Source: a virus. Taken from it: a DNA stretch of 64,000 nt. Location: IMG/VR virus record IMGVR_UViG_3300043410_001471, positions 181,437 to 245,436 of that record. One strand, 5' to 3'. The notes beneath the pieces are model-generated. The model worked only from the letters and a program-made list of their open reading frames with translations. It had not been told where the DNA came from and ran no database searches. Shown here piece after piece: positions 37,867 through 47,006 of the stretch (within the stretch, counting starts at the first letter, position 1; each line of letters opens with the position of its first letter). A program made the translations under genes and the position numbers.

Positions 37867-38637
37867 ATGTACCCAGTTAGAGGATATTACAAACCGGAAG
37901 CACTATTTCATACTATCTCCCAATGGGAAGAGATAGCTAACGAGTTTTTGGCATTAGAAAAGCAAGGGTATGATACAAGAGGTGGTGTTATTGATAATAA
38001 CGCTACATTAGTAGGATTAATCAATAAGTACTTTGGTTATCAGCTATATGTTGAAACTGAATTGTACGATGAATATACAAAAAAGCAAGTATTGGATTTC
38101 ATTGAAGATTTCGTAAATCATAGAGCATGGGGATTGAAAGATGAATTTGGAAAATACATTGCAAATATTGATAATGATAAAATAGCATTCTTCTATTCAA
38201 GAGGAGCATTAGAACCTTATGTATTATTGGATAAGGAATTTACACAAGAAACATATGGTAGTACTGATATCGAAGTAGAAACTCTACATTGGGCATCAGA
38301 GCAAGGATTAAAGAATATTATAGATGGAATTGAACAAGGATTTCAATATTCCATTTCAACATTTACTACACAAGCTAAAGAGTTTTTCAGACCTGAAAGT
38401 AATGTGTTAGTTAAAGTAAAAGGTAAGTTAGTAGCAGCTTTTCAATCTGATGCTAAGACTTTGGTTACAGACCGTGGCAATAGAGCCGCTAATCTATTTC
38501 GTTTTTCCTACCCAGATAATGAAAACAATCTTTGTAGGAATTGGGAACAATGTAAGAATGATAAAACATATCTTTGGAACGAAATAGTTGTTAAACCAAT
38601 ATCTATATTAGATTATAAAAAAGTAGAAAAATACTAA
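37867..38637 (+). CDS. Uncharacterised protein, possible ADP-ribosyltransferase fold
   Basis: 256 residues, 2 bp after the ParB/Srx-like gene. An arginine near the N terminus ('YPVRGYYKP'), an 'YSISTFTTQA' strand in the middle and a late 'YLWNEIVVKPISIL' strand have the order of the Arg / Ser-Thr-Ser / Glu triad of arginine ADP-ribosyltransferases such as T4 Alt. The second Glu of the usual ExE is absent. The call is speculative, but a pair of effector-like genes next to lysis genes makes it worth testing. Confidence 0.4.
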   Translation: MYPVRGYYKPEALFHTISQWEEIANEFLALEKQGYDTRGGVIDNNATLVGLINKYFGYQLYVETELYDEYTKKQVLDFIEDFVNHRAWGLKDEFGKYIANIDNDKIAFFYSRGALEPYVLLDKEFTQETYGSTDIEVETLHWASEQGLKNIIDGIEQGFQYSISTFTTQAKEFFRPESNVLVKVKGKLVAAFQSDAKTLVTDRGNRAANLFRFSYPDNENNLCRNWEQCKNDKTYLWNEIVVKPISILDYKKVEKY

Positions 38638-38649
38638 ACTTAAATTACT

Positions 38650-39498
38650 ATGTTGTTAAGAAAAGGTGATAATAACGAAGATGTAAAAAAATTACAAGCT
38701 AAATTGGGTGTAGAACCTATGGGTAATTTCGGACCAAAAACCGAAGAAGCCGTTAAAGCTTGGCAACTGAAGAATGGTTTAACTCCGGATGGTATTGTAG
38801 GACCGGCAACTTGGGCAAAGATAATGGGAGAATCCATAACTGCACAAGTTTCAAATACACAATCAGTAGCATCAACTCCAGCACCACAAGTTGCAGGATT
38901 AAAATTAGATAAACTTAAAGGACATGTTCCTCAAGTTGTAATAGATTCAATTCCAGAAGTTGCTTCTAAATTTGGTATCAACACTCCATTGAGAGTTGCA
39001 CACTTTTTAGCACAATGTGGACACGAAAGTGGTGGATTCAGAGTAACGCAAGAAAACTTAAACTATTCAGCAAAAGGTTTGAATGGTATATTCAAAAAGT
39101 ATTTCCCAACTGAAGCTGCAGCAGCGGCTTATGCTAGAAATCCACAAAAGATTGCTAACAAAGTTTACTCTAATAGAATGGGTAACGGAACTGAAGCAAG
39201 TGGAGATGGATACAAATTCAGAGGACGTGGTTATATTCAATTGACAGGTAAAGATAACTACACTGCATTTGGTAAATCAATCGGAGTGGATATTCCAAAC
39301 AATCCCGATTTAGTAGCATCTAAATATGCATTAGCATCAGCAGCTTGGTTCTTCTCTAAGAACGGATTACATAAGATGGCAGATGAGGGGGCAAGTGATG
39401 TAGTTGTAACAAAGATTACAAAAAGAGTAAATGGTGGGACAATTGGATTGCCAGATAGAATCAAACACTTCAAAGAATATTATCATTTATTAGCATAA
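38650..39498 (+). CDS. Endolysin: peptidoglycan-binding domain plus GH19 lytic enzyme
   Basis: 282 residues. Residues 1-60 form a PG_binding_1 domain ('GDNNEDVKKLQAKLGV', 'FGPKTEEAVKAWQ', 'GIVGPATWAKI'). After a Thr/Ala/Pro linker comes a GH19 chitinase-like domain: 'FLAQCGHESGGFRVTQENLN' carries the first catalytic Glu, 'GDGYKFRGRGYIQLTGKDNY' is the GH19 signature. It cleaves the peptidoglycan glycan strand at lysis. There is no signal peptide, so a holin or packaging is needed for export. It overlaps the following SGNH gene by 1 bp. Confidence 0.93.
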   Translation: MLLRKGDNNEDVKKLQAKLGVEPMGNFGPKTEEAVKAWQLKNGLTPDGIVGPATWAKIMGESITAQVSNTQSVASTPAPQVAGLKLDKLKGHVPQVVIDSIPEVASKFGINTPLRVAHFLAQCGHESGGFRVTQENLNYSAKGLNGIFKKYFPTEAAAAAYARNPQKIANKVYSNRMGNGTEASGDGYKFRGRGYIQLTGKDNYTAFGKSIGVDIPNNPDLVASKYALASAAWFFSKNGLHKMADEGASDVVVTKITKRVNGGTIGLPDRIKHFKEYYHLLA

Positions 39499-40328
39499 TG
39501 AGTAATAAAAAAAGGTTATATTGGAATAGTTGTTCTTTTTTAGATAATGATTGTATTGTTGATGAATTTGCGGATTTATCAACAATATTTAGTACATCTT
39601 ATCCCGATATTACCAAAATAAAACAAAGTTATAAAGCATCTATTGGTGGTAGTAGTAATGAATCTATATTCAGACGAACACTTATAGAATGCTCTAAAAA
39701 TCATTTCGACTTTGCTTTAGTAGCTTGGTCGCATCCCGAAAGATATTTTATAACCGATTGGAAGCATGAACTTGATTATAATAAATTAAGAGCTGATGCC
39801 GATTCTCTTTATTTCCCAACTAGATGGGATGAAACTCATATGTATGGGTATCAATCTCAAATTCCACATGAATTAAACGATATTGTTAAACATACAAATA
39901 TTCTAAAATTAGAACCAAAGGGTACTGATGATACTATATTTTATACTATAAGTTTACACAATTTTTTTAAACAAAAGGGGATACCACATTTATTTCTTAA
40001 TATGGGTAAATTGGATTCTGATGTATTATGGGCTAGAGAGAGTTGGTTGAATGAAATAGACCCTAAAAATTATTTATCGATAAATGATAATGATACTATT
40101 TTACAAAAAATGCAATTTTCATTTGTAGAATATTTTTTAAAATTGGATAATGGTATCTTAATGAAAGATGTAGAAATAAATCGATTACAACATTTAGGAA
40201 ACTTAGATAACTCCAAAAAAGATAAAATATATACAAGTGATGAATCTGGTCATTTAACCGATATGGGCTACAAACTGATATCTAAATATATTTGTGATTA
40301 TATTATGAAACATAATTTGGTTTTGTAA
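39498..40328 (+). CDS. SGNH/GDSL-hydrolase-like protein
   Basis: 276 residues. 'LYWNSCSFLDND' holds the nucleophile candidate Ser13, 'KASIGGSSNESIFRR' the second block, and 'SGHLTDMGYKLI' the C-terminal His block. It is directly downstream of the endolysin and overlaps it by 1 bp, so peptidoglycan or surface-glycan de-O-acetylation to help lysis is one possibility. Confidence 0.6.
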   Translation: MSNKKRLYWNSCSFLDNDCIVDEFADLSTIFSTSYPDITKIKQSYKASIGGSSNESIFRRTLIECSKNHFDFALVAWSHPERYFITDWKHELDYNKLRADADSLYFPTRWDETHMYGYQSQIPHELNDIVKHTNILKLEPKGTDDTIFYTISLHNFFKQKGIPHLFLNMGKLDSDVLWARESWLNEIDPKNYLSINDNDTILQKMQFSFVEYFLKLDNGILMKDVEINRLQHLGNLDNSKKDKIYTSDESGHLTDMGYKLISKYICDYIMKHNLVL

Positions 40329-40347
40329 CATTTTTTTCGTATATTTG
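40316..40347 (+). promoter_or_regulatory. Bacteroidota-type promoter
   Basis: TTTG at 40316-40319 inside the end of the SGNH gene, 20 bp spacer, TATATTTG at 40340-40347; serves the small membrane gene and thyA. Confidence 0.78.
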
Positions 40348-40369
40348 TTACAACAATAATAATAAAAAT

Positions 40370-40573
40370 ATGTTAGGACTTAAAATTAGAATAGTATTAA
40401 ATGTATTATTCATCACATCTATCATAGGATTAGCAATATCCTATATCACAATCTTATTACCACAAATACCTGATTTAAACTTTTTAGAATCAGTTGGTTT
40501 ATATTGTATGTTATTACCTGTAAATGAGTTTTTAAAATCTATAATGGAGGGAGATGATGAACAACATAGATAA
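40370..40573 (+). CDS. Small membrane protein
   Basis: 67 residues with two hydrophobic segments (about 8-30 and 38-56) and a charged tail. Being near the endolysin it could be a holin-type protein, but it has its own promoter and overlaps thyA by 20 bp, which points to early expression. Function unknown. Confidence 0.6.
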   Translation: MLGLKIRIVLNVLFITSIIGLAISYITILLPQIPDLNFLESVGLYCMLLPVNEFLKSIMEGDDEQHR

Positions 40574-41624
40574 AAAATATCAGCAATTACTTTCAGATAT
40601 TATTGAATTTGGAGTAGAGAAAGAAGATAGAACCGGAACGGGTACTATTTCATTATTTGGAGAACAAATTCGCCATAAAATGAGTGAAGGGTTTCCCTTA
40701 CTTACTACAAAGAAAATGGCGTGGAAAACAATAGTAACTGAATTGAAGTGGTTTTTACAAGGTGATACCAATATCAAATACCTTGTTGATAACGATTGTC
40801 ACATTTGGGATGGTGATGCATATAAAAACTATTCCGAAACTTGGAATGCAGAAAATCCACCATTCGCCGGTCCTTATACCGATGTTGAACCATTTCTTAC
40901 TAAAGAGGAATTCATTAAAAGAATCAAAGAAGATTCAGATTTTGCAAATACATATGGTGAGTTAGGACCAATCTATGGCGCACAATGGAGAAGATGGACT
41001 TGGGATTTAAACCCAGACCCAATTGACCAAATCCAAAATTTAATCAATGAATTAAAAACAAATCCAGATAGTAGAAGATTGATGGTAAGTGCTTGGAATG
41101 TCGGTGCGTTAGAATCAATGGTACTTCCACCTTGTCATTATGGATTTCAAGTTTATACAAGAGAGTTGAGTTTGAATGAAAGAGGTGAATTGTTTAGAAA
41201 AACATATCCAAACAAATCTGTTGATGACTTCAAACCAAATGGAATGGAAATCCAATCAATGACACACCAATTAGACACAAGATACACTAACGCAAATATC
41301 CCAACCAGAGCAATCTCTTTAATGTGGAATCAACGAAGTGTAGATACATTCTTAGGATTACCATTCAATATCGCATCATATGGATTATTATTGTTAATGA
41401 TTGCAGATGAAGTAAATATGGTTCCTGATGAATTGATTGGTAATTTAGGTGATGTTCATTTGTATAAGAATCACATTGAACAGGCTAAAGAACAAATCAG
41501 TAGAAAACCAATGGAATTACCATCGGTTCATATTATGGATGGCATATATTCATTTATGCCAGGCGATGTCATATTAGAAAATTATAATTCACATCCAACA
41601 ATTAAAGCACCTTTAAGTAATTAA
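40554..41624 (+). CDS. thyA: Thymidylate synthase ThyA
   Basis: 356 residues (host-type ThyA is about 264; phage forms are often longer). 'EDRTGTGTISLFGEQIRHKM', 'PLLTTKKMAWKTIVTEL' and 'YGAQWRRW' are intact, the nucleophile is in 'LPPCHYGFQVY', and 'QRSVDTFLGLPFNIASYG' holds the Asn that marks a true dUMP methylase rather than a dCMP hydroxymethylase. It makes dTMP with methylene-tetrahydrofolate. Extra length comes from inserts near residues 90-125 and 205-225. Two ATG codons are adjacent at the start. Confidence 0.95.
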   Translation: MMNNIDKKYQQLLSDIIEFGVEKEDRTGTGTISLFGEQIRHKMSEGFPLLTTKKMAWKTIVTELKWFLQGDTNIKYLVDNDCHIWDGDAYKNYSETWNAENPPFAGPYTDVEPFLTKEEFIKRIKEDSDFANTYGELGPIYGAQWRRWTWDLNPDPIDQIQNLINELKTNPDSRRLMVSAWNVGALESMVLPPCHYGFQVYTRELSLNERGELFRKTYPNKSVDDFKPNGMEIQSMTHQLDTRYTNANIPTRAISLMWNQRSVDTFLGLPFNIASYGLLLLMIADEVNMVPDELIGNLGDVHLYKNHIEQAKEQISRKPMELPSVHIMDGIYSFMPGDVILENYNSHPTIKAPLSN

Positions 41625-41682
41625 CAAATAAATAATTTCGATTTGAATTATTTCCTATATTTATAGATGATAATAATCATTT

Positions 41683-42333
41683 ATGAAACAGGCGGTATTA
41701 CATTTGAGAAATAATATTTTAGATTACTTAGTACAAGGATTCGCATACTTTGTATGTGTATGGATTGTATTTGCACTATGTTTTCAACTATTCTTTGTTT
41801 ACTTACATTTTTCAGGTAAAGATGTTTTGGCAGGCCAGATATCAAATGAAATAATGTGGAGAATTGATGGTACATTCAAAAATAATCCAAACAACATTAT
41901 GTATAACGCCGAAGACCATATATGGGTTGAATCGGTAACCAATCAGGTTAAAATCGGTAAGTTAGCCGGTAATAGAAATTTAGAATTCGGTTTAAAAAAT
42001 ATATTAGAAGAATTTTTACAAGAGAAGGGATTGGATTTAGCTCCATCTGCAACTCAAAGATTAAAAGTGGACATCATTTATTTAGATGTTCTGACTACAA
42101 AAAAGAATATATCAGTATTCCACTCTAATGAGGAGGAAGTTGTTATCCGTTTAAGAGGTACACTCTATAAGGATGGTAAAAAAGACAAAGAGGTTATGGT
42201 TGAAGAAAGTTCATCTGAAATCTCAATGTCAACTCTCATAGTAGATGAAGGTGGTAAGTTCAACCAAACATCATTGTCAAATGCATTGAAAAAAGGTTGC
42301 GATAAACTTATCACTAAACTACTAGGAAAGTAA
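41683..42333 (+). CDS. Membrane-anchored envelope protein
   Basis: 216 residues. One membrane segment (about 15-43, 'LVQGFAYFVCVWIVFALCFQ') anchors an alpha/beta outer domain with 'VESVTNQVKIGKL', 'RLKVDIIYLDVLTT' and 'TSLSNALKKGCDKLITKLL', a pattern like LpoB/YajG-type periplasmic modules. It opens the envelope block that runs to 51.8 kb. Its exact family is not recognised. Confidence 0.55.
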   Translation: MKQAVLHLRNNILDYLVQGFAYFVCVWIVFALCFQLFFVYLHFSGKDVLAGQISNEIMWRIDGTFKNNPNNIMYNAEDHIWVESVTNQVKIGKLAGNRNLEFGLKNILEEFLQEKGLDLAPSATQRLKVDIIYLDVLTTKKNISVFHSNEEEVVIRLRGTLYKDGKKDKEVMVEESSSEISMSTLIVDEGGKFNQTSLSNALKKGCDKLITKLLGK

Positions 42334-42334
42334 A

Positions 42335-43987
42335 ATGAAAAAATTAATTATGTTTTTAGGGATACTATTGATATCCTTAACTTCTTATGGACAATTGACA
42401 ATCAGTCAATCTCTATCACCTAACTCAAATTTAAAAGTGGGTGATACTATTACAGTATCTTACAATTTAACCAAAGGACAGGTAATCAAAAATCCTCGTT
42501 ATCTTTGGTTTAGATATCAGTACAATAACAAAGCATTGGCTTATGTATCTACTGCATTTAATCAAGGAACATCTGCACAAACTTTCTACACTGGTTGGAG
42601 TAACTACAAATTTACTTTCAATGGTGGTGCGAGTGATAATGATTTAGATGTTCAGTACGGATTGACCCCTTGGAATTATGCAGTAAACGCAGATTGGAAT
42701 GTTGGACAATTGACAGTTCAAAGAGCAGATGCATCTATTAGTGGTTTAATTGCTACTCAAAAGTATATCTTAAAAGACCAAAACACTTACAACAACATTT
42801 TCAAAATAGATTTAGCAACTGGTACTGATACAACAGGTGCAGCGGTTGGAACAATCTATGGTGGTGGTTGGTCATCATTGGTAGGTGTAAAAGGTAATAC
42901 ATCTCAATTCAAAGTAAAAGTTCTTTATCCACAAGGATACACTATTACTGACCATAGTGTTCAATTAATGAGATTGAAATCGGATGGTAGTGGTATGATT
43001 GATTGGTCACAACAACCTATTGCACAATTACCATTGGATGCAAGTGGTGAAGCACTTTTCACAACACAAGTTAAAGTTGGTGATTCAGTTGGTGTATTTG
43101 TTGGACCTGCATTTCAAAAAAGTTGGATGAATAACATTGTGACCGTATCCGATGCATATAAGGCATTTTTAGGACATGCACAAACTGATATTAGTGGAAC
43201 TGCAAACTTCTTTACATATCCTACATTGGAAAAAAGAGTTGGTAAAATAACCACTAATTCAAATCCATTTGGTGAAGGTGATTCATATGCATTATTTGCA
43301 CATGTAATGGGACAAGATATGACATCAGTATCAATGATTCCAACATCAACATCATCATCTATTAGATGGCAAAGTGGTTTGTTGAATCAAAGTTGGTTAG
43401 ATGGCACACCTACAAGTAGAGTGTTAATTGATTCTCCTATAAAAGAAGTATACGCAGTATATGCTTGGGGTGGTGATTTAAACTGGTCACACTCATCAGA
43501 ACCATCTGCGATTGTAGCTAAAATAAGTGCAGGACAATATACAAATGCAGTAAGTGATAAATCGGTAAATACAATCAAATCTATGAGTACTGCTCCAATG
43601 GCATACCAAACTTTGGCAGTAGAAACGGCTAAATTAAGTGTAACATCTACATTGGAAGGTGGTAAAGTAGTATTAACTACAAATTTAACAAAAGAAGGTT
43701 TAGCAGGTTTACAAGTGATTATGAACTACGATGAATCTAAATTAACATTGGATAATGTGATATTTGATGCAGGAAGTACAATCACAAACTTCTCAACACA
43801 TAAAGATGGTAGATTAACATTTGGTTCTATTGACCAATTGAAAACTGCGAGAATCAAAGTTGGTACTCCATACAAATTAATATTCACACCAAAAACACCA
43901 TTAACAAATACAGCAGGATTATTCTATTTTGTATTATCGGATGCAGTAGATGCTAGTGGTAATAAAATCGACTTAATAGTTGAATAA
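42335..43987 (+). CDS. Secreted protein with dockerin-like and cohesin-like modules
   Basis: 550 residues with a signal peptide ('MKKLIMFLGILLISLTSYGQ'). The N-terminal part is beta-rich. A central segment (about 269-330, 'VTVSDAYKAFLGHA' and 'GEGDSYALFAHVMGQDM') resembles a degenerate dockerin. The last 120 residues ('LTTNLTKEGLAGLQVIMNYD', 'SKLTLDNVIFDAGS', 'FVLSDAVDASGNKI') have the beta-sandwich rhythm of cohesins. It is paired with a longer relative immediately downstream. It should be exported to periplasm, outer membrane or medium. The role is unknown; adhesion or assembly on the cell or virion surface is a guess. Confidence 0.7.
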   Translation: MKKLIMFLGILLISLTSYGQLTISQSLSPNSNLKVGDTITVSYNLTKGQVIKNPRYLWFRYQYNNKALAYVSTAFNQGTSAQTFYTGWSNYKFTFNGGASDNDLDVQYGLTPWNYAVNADWNVGQLTVQRADASISGLIATQKYILKDQNTYNNIFKIDLATGTDTTGAAVGTIYGGGWSSLVGVKGNTSQFKVKVLYPQGYTITDHSVQLMRLKSDGSGMIDWSQQPIAQLPLDASGEALFTTQVKVGDSVGVFVGPAFQKSWMNNIVTVSDAYKAFLGHAQTDISGTANFFTYPTLEKRVGKITTNSNPFGEGDSYALFAHVMGQDMTSVSMIPTSTSSSIRWQSGLLNQSWLDGTPTSRVLIDSPIKEVYAVYAWGGDLNWSHSSEPSAIVAKISAGQYTNAVSDKSVNTIKSMSTAPMAYQTLAVETAKLSVTSTLEGGKVVLTTNLTKEGLAGLQVIMNYDESKLTLDNVIFDAGSTITNFSTHKDGRLTFGSIDQLKTARIKVGTPYKLIFTPKTPLTNTAGLFYFVLSDAVDASGNKIDLIVE

Positions 43988-43988
43988 T

Positions 43989-46283
43989 ATGAAACACTTA
44001 TTAGTTACATTATTCTTATTCATATCATTTTTAGGGTTCGGACAGAGTGTATCTGCTCCGGACTCTAAATCGTTTATACCATCCACAACTGCACAAGATG
44101 CAAGTGGATTTGTATTGAGTGGATTCAATTCTACATCAACTCTATTAGCATCAATCAGTTTAGTAGAATACCCATCAGGTACTACATTCTATCTAACTAC
44201 CACAACAGGTTTAACTGCGGCAAGTGGATTTACATTGTCGGGAAATAAAACTCGATTAGTTGTAACGGGAACGATGGCTAATATCAATACGGCATTGGCA
44301 TCCCTAAAAGTAAATACTGGTTCGGTAGTAGGAAATGTTAAATTATCAGTAGCAGCAACAGTCAATCCAATCGGTTACTATTATAATGGTGTAAACGGAC
44401 ACTTTTACAAACCTGTATATCCTGGAACAACTTATACTAATGCAAGAGCAATATCTTTAACAACAACATTCAAAGGACAACAGGGATATTTGGTAACAAT
44501 TACATCAGCTTCGGAAGATGCTTTTATTCAAGCCAATGTTCCTCAAACCAATATATGGTTCGCCGCAACGGATGAAGTAATAGATGGAACTTGGGTAATA
44601 GATGCTGGTCCTGAAAAGGGAACTGTAATGAAAACAAGGAATGGTAATCTTAATGGAAACATTCCAGGTGTATATAACAACTGGGCAAGTGGTGAACCAA
44701 ATGGTAGTAATCATACTGAGGATTATGCGGTAACAAAATGGAATGGTAATTTATGGAACGATTTAAATAACAATTGGAATAATGCGTATGTAATTGAATA
44801 TGGAACTTGGAGTAATCCAGATGACCAAACATTTACCGAATTTTATACCAATTCAGTAAATCACTCAAATGGCTCAGTATTAAGAACTCAATTTAATTTT
44901 GATTTTGGTGGGAATGTAGATGAAACTAAATTCTCAGCAAAAGCAAACACTTATGTAAATAATGTATGGGGAACAACAAATTCAACTGCAAGAGCATTAA
45001 GTGGGTTAGGTAAAGTTGATATTACAAGTGATTTGGATACTGTTAAAATAAGTGGTAATGGTGTAAAAGCATCAACAACTGCTGGATATGCTGAATGGTG
45101 TGTAATATACGAATATGAAGTAACAAACCAAAGATATAGAGTTGGAATCGATAGTAGAGAGGTTACAGGTATTTTATCTGACCCATCAACAATCAGTAGT
45201 TTACAATTATTTGATTTATGGAATGGACCAGTTACCTATGGTAGTTATGACTCGAATGGTTGGACAGAGGTTTATATCTATACCACAACACCATTGAATT
45301 TCGCTGGTTCATCTTATACATCTAATATTAGAAATGGTGGTTCATATTATGCATTAACTGCAGAATTTACATTTTCACCAATTCAAAGTTACAAACAACA
45401 TGGAATTGAAATTGTTGCGAATTCACAAACTGAATTAAACACTTTATATACGAATATTGTAACAGTATCAGATGTTTATTTAGCATTTAAAGAATTATCG
45501 AATGGTGGTATATTGGGAAACCAAAGTGGATTGGAATTTGGAAATGGTATCCAATATATGAATGCGGATGTGGATGGTAATGGTTCATTTAATGAAGCAG
45601 ATACTTACAAACTATTACAACATTTGAGTGGGATTGCACCACTAACACAATATTCAGCATTAACTTATTTGATGAAATTATATAACAAATCAGATTATGA
45701 TGTAATAACAAAATCAAATTGGAATACACAATTAAATTCAACAAGAAGTTTGATTCCATTTAATTTGAACACTGGTGCATTGAATAACACTTACAATATA
45801 AATGTAACATGGGTAGGTGATGTAAACCTTTCACATTCAGCACAACAAACCCAAAGTAGTGTTGCAACTAATTCAATTAGAACTATGAGTTTGACAACTA
45901 ATTCGGTTTCAAATATCATAAACGCAGAATTGATGGGCGAAAATGTGGGTGGTAAGTTAGTTGTAACAATTACATTAGACCCGTTACAACAAGAAGTGGT
46001 TGGAACTCAATTTAATTTGAATTATGATAATACTGCTCTTAAATTTGAAAAAGTAGATTTTGTAACAAAGGGTAATCCTACCAATTTTGGAACTGATAAG
46101 GGAACATCTATAATATTTGGTTCTTTAATTACGGATGGTTCAACTACATTGGATAAAACGACTCAATACAAAATAACATTTGCACCACTAATGATGCTAG
46201 GTGATAATTTGGGATTAACATCTATATCACTAACTGATGCGGTTAATAAGAATGGTACACAATTAAAAGTAAAGTTAAACTAA
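43989..46283 (+). CDS. Secreted C-type lectin protein with dockerin/cohesin-like modules
   Basis: 764 residues from the ATG at 43989 (a TTG 9 bp earlier is possible). A signal peptide is followed by a cadherin-like stretch, then a C-type lectin domain (about 130-272): 'GYLVTITSASEDAFI', 'WASGEPNGSN' with the EPN sugar-binding motif, and 'WNGNLWNDLNNNW' with WND. Near 525-548 'NADVDGNGSFNEADTYKLLQ' is a dockerin/EF-hand-like calcium loop, and the C terminus is a cohesin-like sandwich like that of the previous gene. It should bind glycans in a calcium-dependent way outside the cell. Confidence 0.8.
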   Translation: MKHLLVTLFLFISFLGFGQSVSAPDSKSFIPSTTAQDASGFVLSGFNSTSTLLASISLVEYPSGTTFYLTTTTGLTAASGFTLSGNKTRLVVTGTMANINTALASLKVNTGSVVGNVKLSVAATVNPIGYYYNGVNGHFYKPVYPGTTYTNARAISLTTTFKGQQGYLVTITSASEDAFIQANVPQTNIWFAATDEVIDGTWVIDAGPEKGTVMKTRNGNLNGNIPGVYNNWASGEPNGSNHTEDYAVTKWNGNLWNDLNNNWNNAYVIEYGTWSNPDDQTFTEFYTNSVNHSNGSVLRTQFNFDFGGNVDETKFSAKANTYVNNVWGTTNSTARALSGLGKVDITSDLDTVKISGNGVKASTTAGYAEWCVIYEYEVTNQRYRVGIDSREVTGILSDPSTISSLQLFDLWNGPVTYGSYDSNGWTEVYIYTTTPLNFAGSSYTSNIRNGGSYYALTAEFTFSPIQSYKQHGIEIVANSQTELNTLYTNIVTVSDVYLAFKELSNGGILGNQSGLEFGNGIQYMNADVDGNGSFNEADTYKLLQHLSGIAPLTQYSALTYLMKLYNKSDYDVITKSNWNTQLNSTRSLIPFNLNTGALNNTYNINVTWVGDVNLSHSAQQTQSSVATNSIRTMSLTTNSVSNIINAELMGENVGGKLVVTITLDPLQQEVVGTQFNLNYDNTALKFEKVDFVTKGNPTNFGTDKGTSIIFGSLITDGSTTLDKTTQYKITFAPLMMLGDNLGLTSISLTDAVNKNGTQLKVKLN

Positions 46284-46624
46284 TGAAGAAGATAATATTA
46301 ATATCGTTAATTTTGTTAGTAGGATGTACTAAACCAGAATTACCAACACCAGTATTGCCTGTTGAAAAAATATTTAATGCAACTGAAAGTTCAGTAACAA
46401 ATGGACAATCTATACACTTTGATTTACCATCGGTAGGAGTGTATACATTAACTTTAATAGATAAAGAAAGTGGGCAAGTTGTAAGTAGAGAAAGATTTAA
46501 TGGTATAAGTGGTGAAAATGTAAAAAAGATTTATACGAAATCATTACAAAGTAGATATTTATATTTGTTATTGGAAGATGTTACTAAAAAAGAATTAGGT
46601 AAAACAACAATAATAATAAACTAA
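46283..46624 (+). CDS. Lipoprotein with T9SS-tail-like domain
   Basis: 113 residues. The lipobox is 'ILLVGC' (Cys15). The mature part is a single beta-sandwich: 'GVYTLTLIDKESGQVVSRER', 'ISGENVKKIYTKSLQSRYLY' and a closing 'TIIIN' strand, the rhythm of the Por/T9SS C-terminal sorting domain. Because a lipoprotein made only of such a domain is unusual, it may act as a decoy, plug or small surface protein. It overlaps the lectin stop by 1 bp. Confidence 0.65.
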   Translation: MKKIILISLILLVGCTKPELPTPVLPVEKIFNATESSVTNGQSIHFDLPSVGVYTLTLIDKESGQVVSRERFNGISGENVKKIYTKSLQSRYLYLLLEDVTKKELGKTTIIIN

Positions 46625-46993
46625 ATGAAAAAATTAATTTTAACATTTGCGATAGCAGCTTTATTGGTAGGATGTAGTAAAGAAGATATCATCCCAACAC
46701 CTCAATCGGTATCGGAAGATTTGAAGATTGCAAGTTCGGTGGGTATCAAAGTACAATCACACTTTGTAACATCGGAAGTTGCAATGAATGTAAAAACTGA
46801 AACTGCTCAATCAGTAACGATTAAAATATTCGATATTGGAAATAGAGTAGTATCAAAAGAAACAATGAATGTAGTAGCAGGTGATAATGTACTTAAAGTA
46901 TATACATCAGCATTACCATCATCTGCATATAGAATAGGATTATTCGATGCAAGTGGTAGACAATTAGGAATAACAGATTTTAACAAATTATAA
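46625..46993 (+). CDS. Lipoprotein with T9SS-tail-like domain (paralogue)
   Basis: 122 residues, lipobox 'LLVGC' (Cys17). The mature part repeats the design of the previous gene: 'VTIKIFDIGNRVVSKETMNV', 'GDNVLKVYTSALPSSAYRIG', 'GRQLGITDFNKL'. The pair looks like a tandem duplication with strong divergence. Confidence 0.65.
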   Translation: MKKLILTFAIAALLVGCSKEDIIPTPQSVSEDLKIASSVGIKVQSHFVTSEVAMNVKTETAQSVTIKIFDIGNRVVSKETMNVVAGDNVLKVYTSALPSSAYRIGLFDASGRQLGITDFNKL

Positions 46994-47006
46994 AAAACAA
47001 TTTACA

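Noticed and set aside
40554-41624. dCMP hydroxymethylase instead of thymidylate synthase
   Set aside because: The motif keeps the Asn (PFNIASY) typical of thymidylate synthase; hydroxymethylases of T4 type have Asp here.
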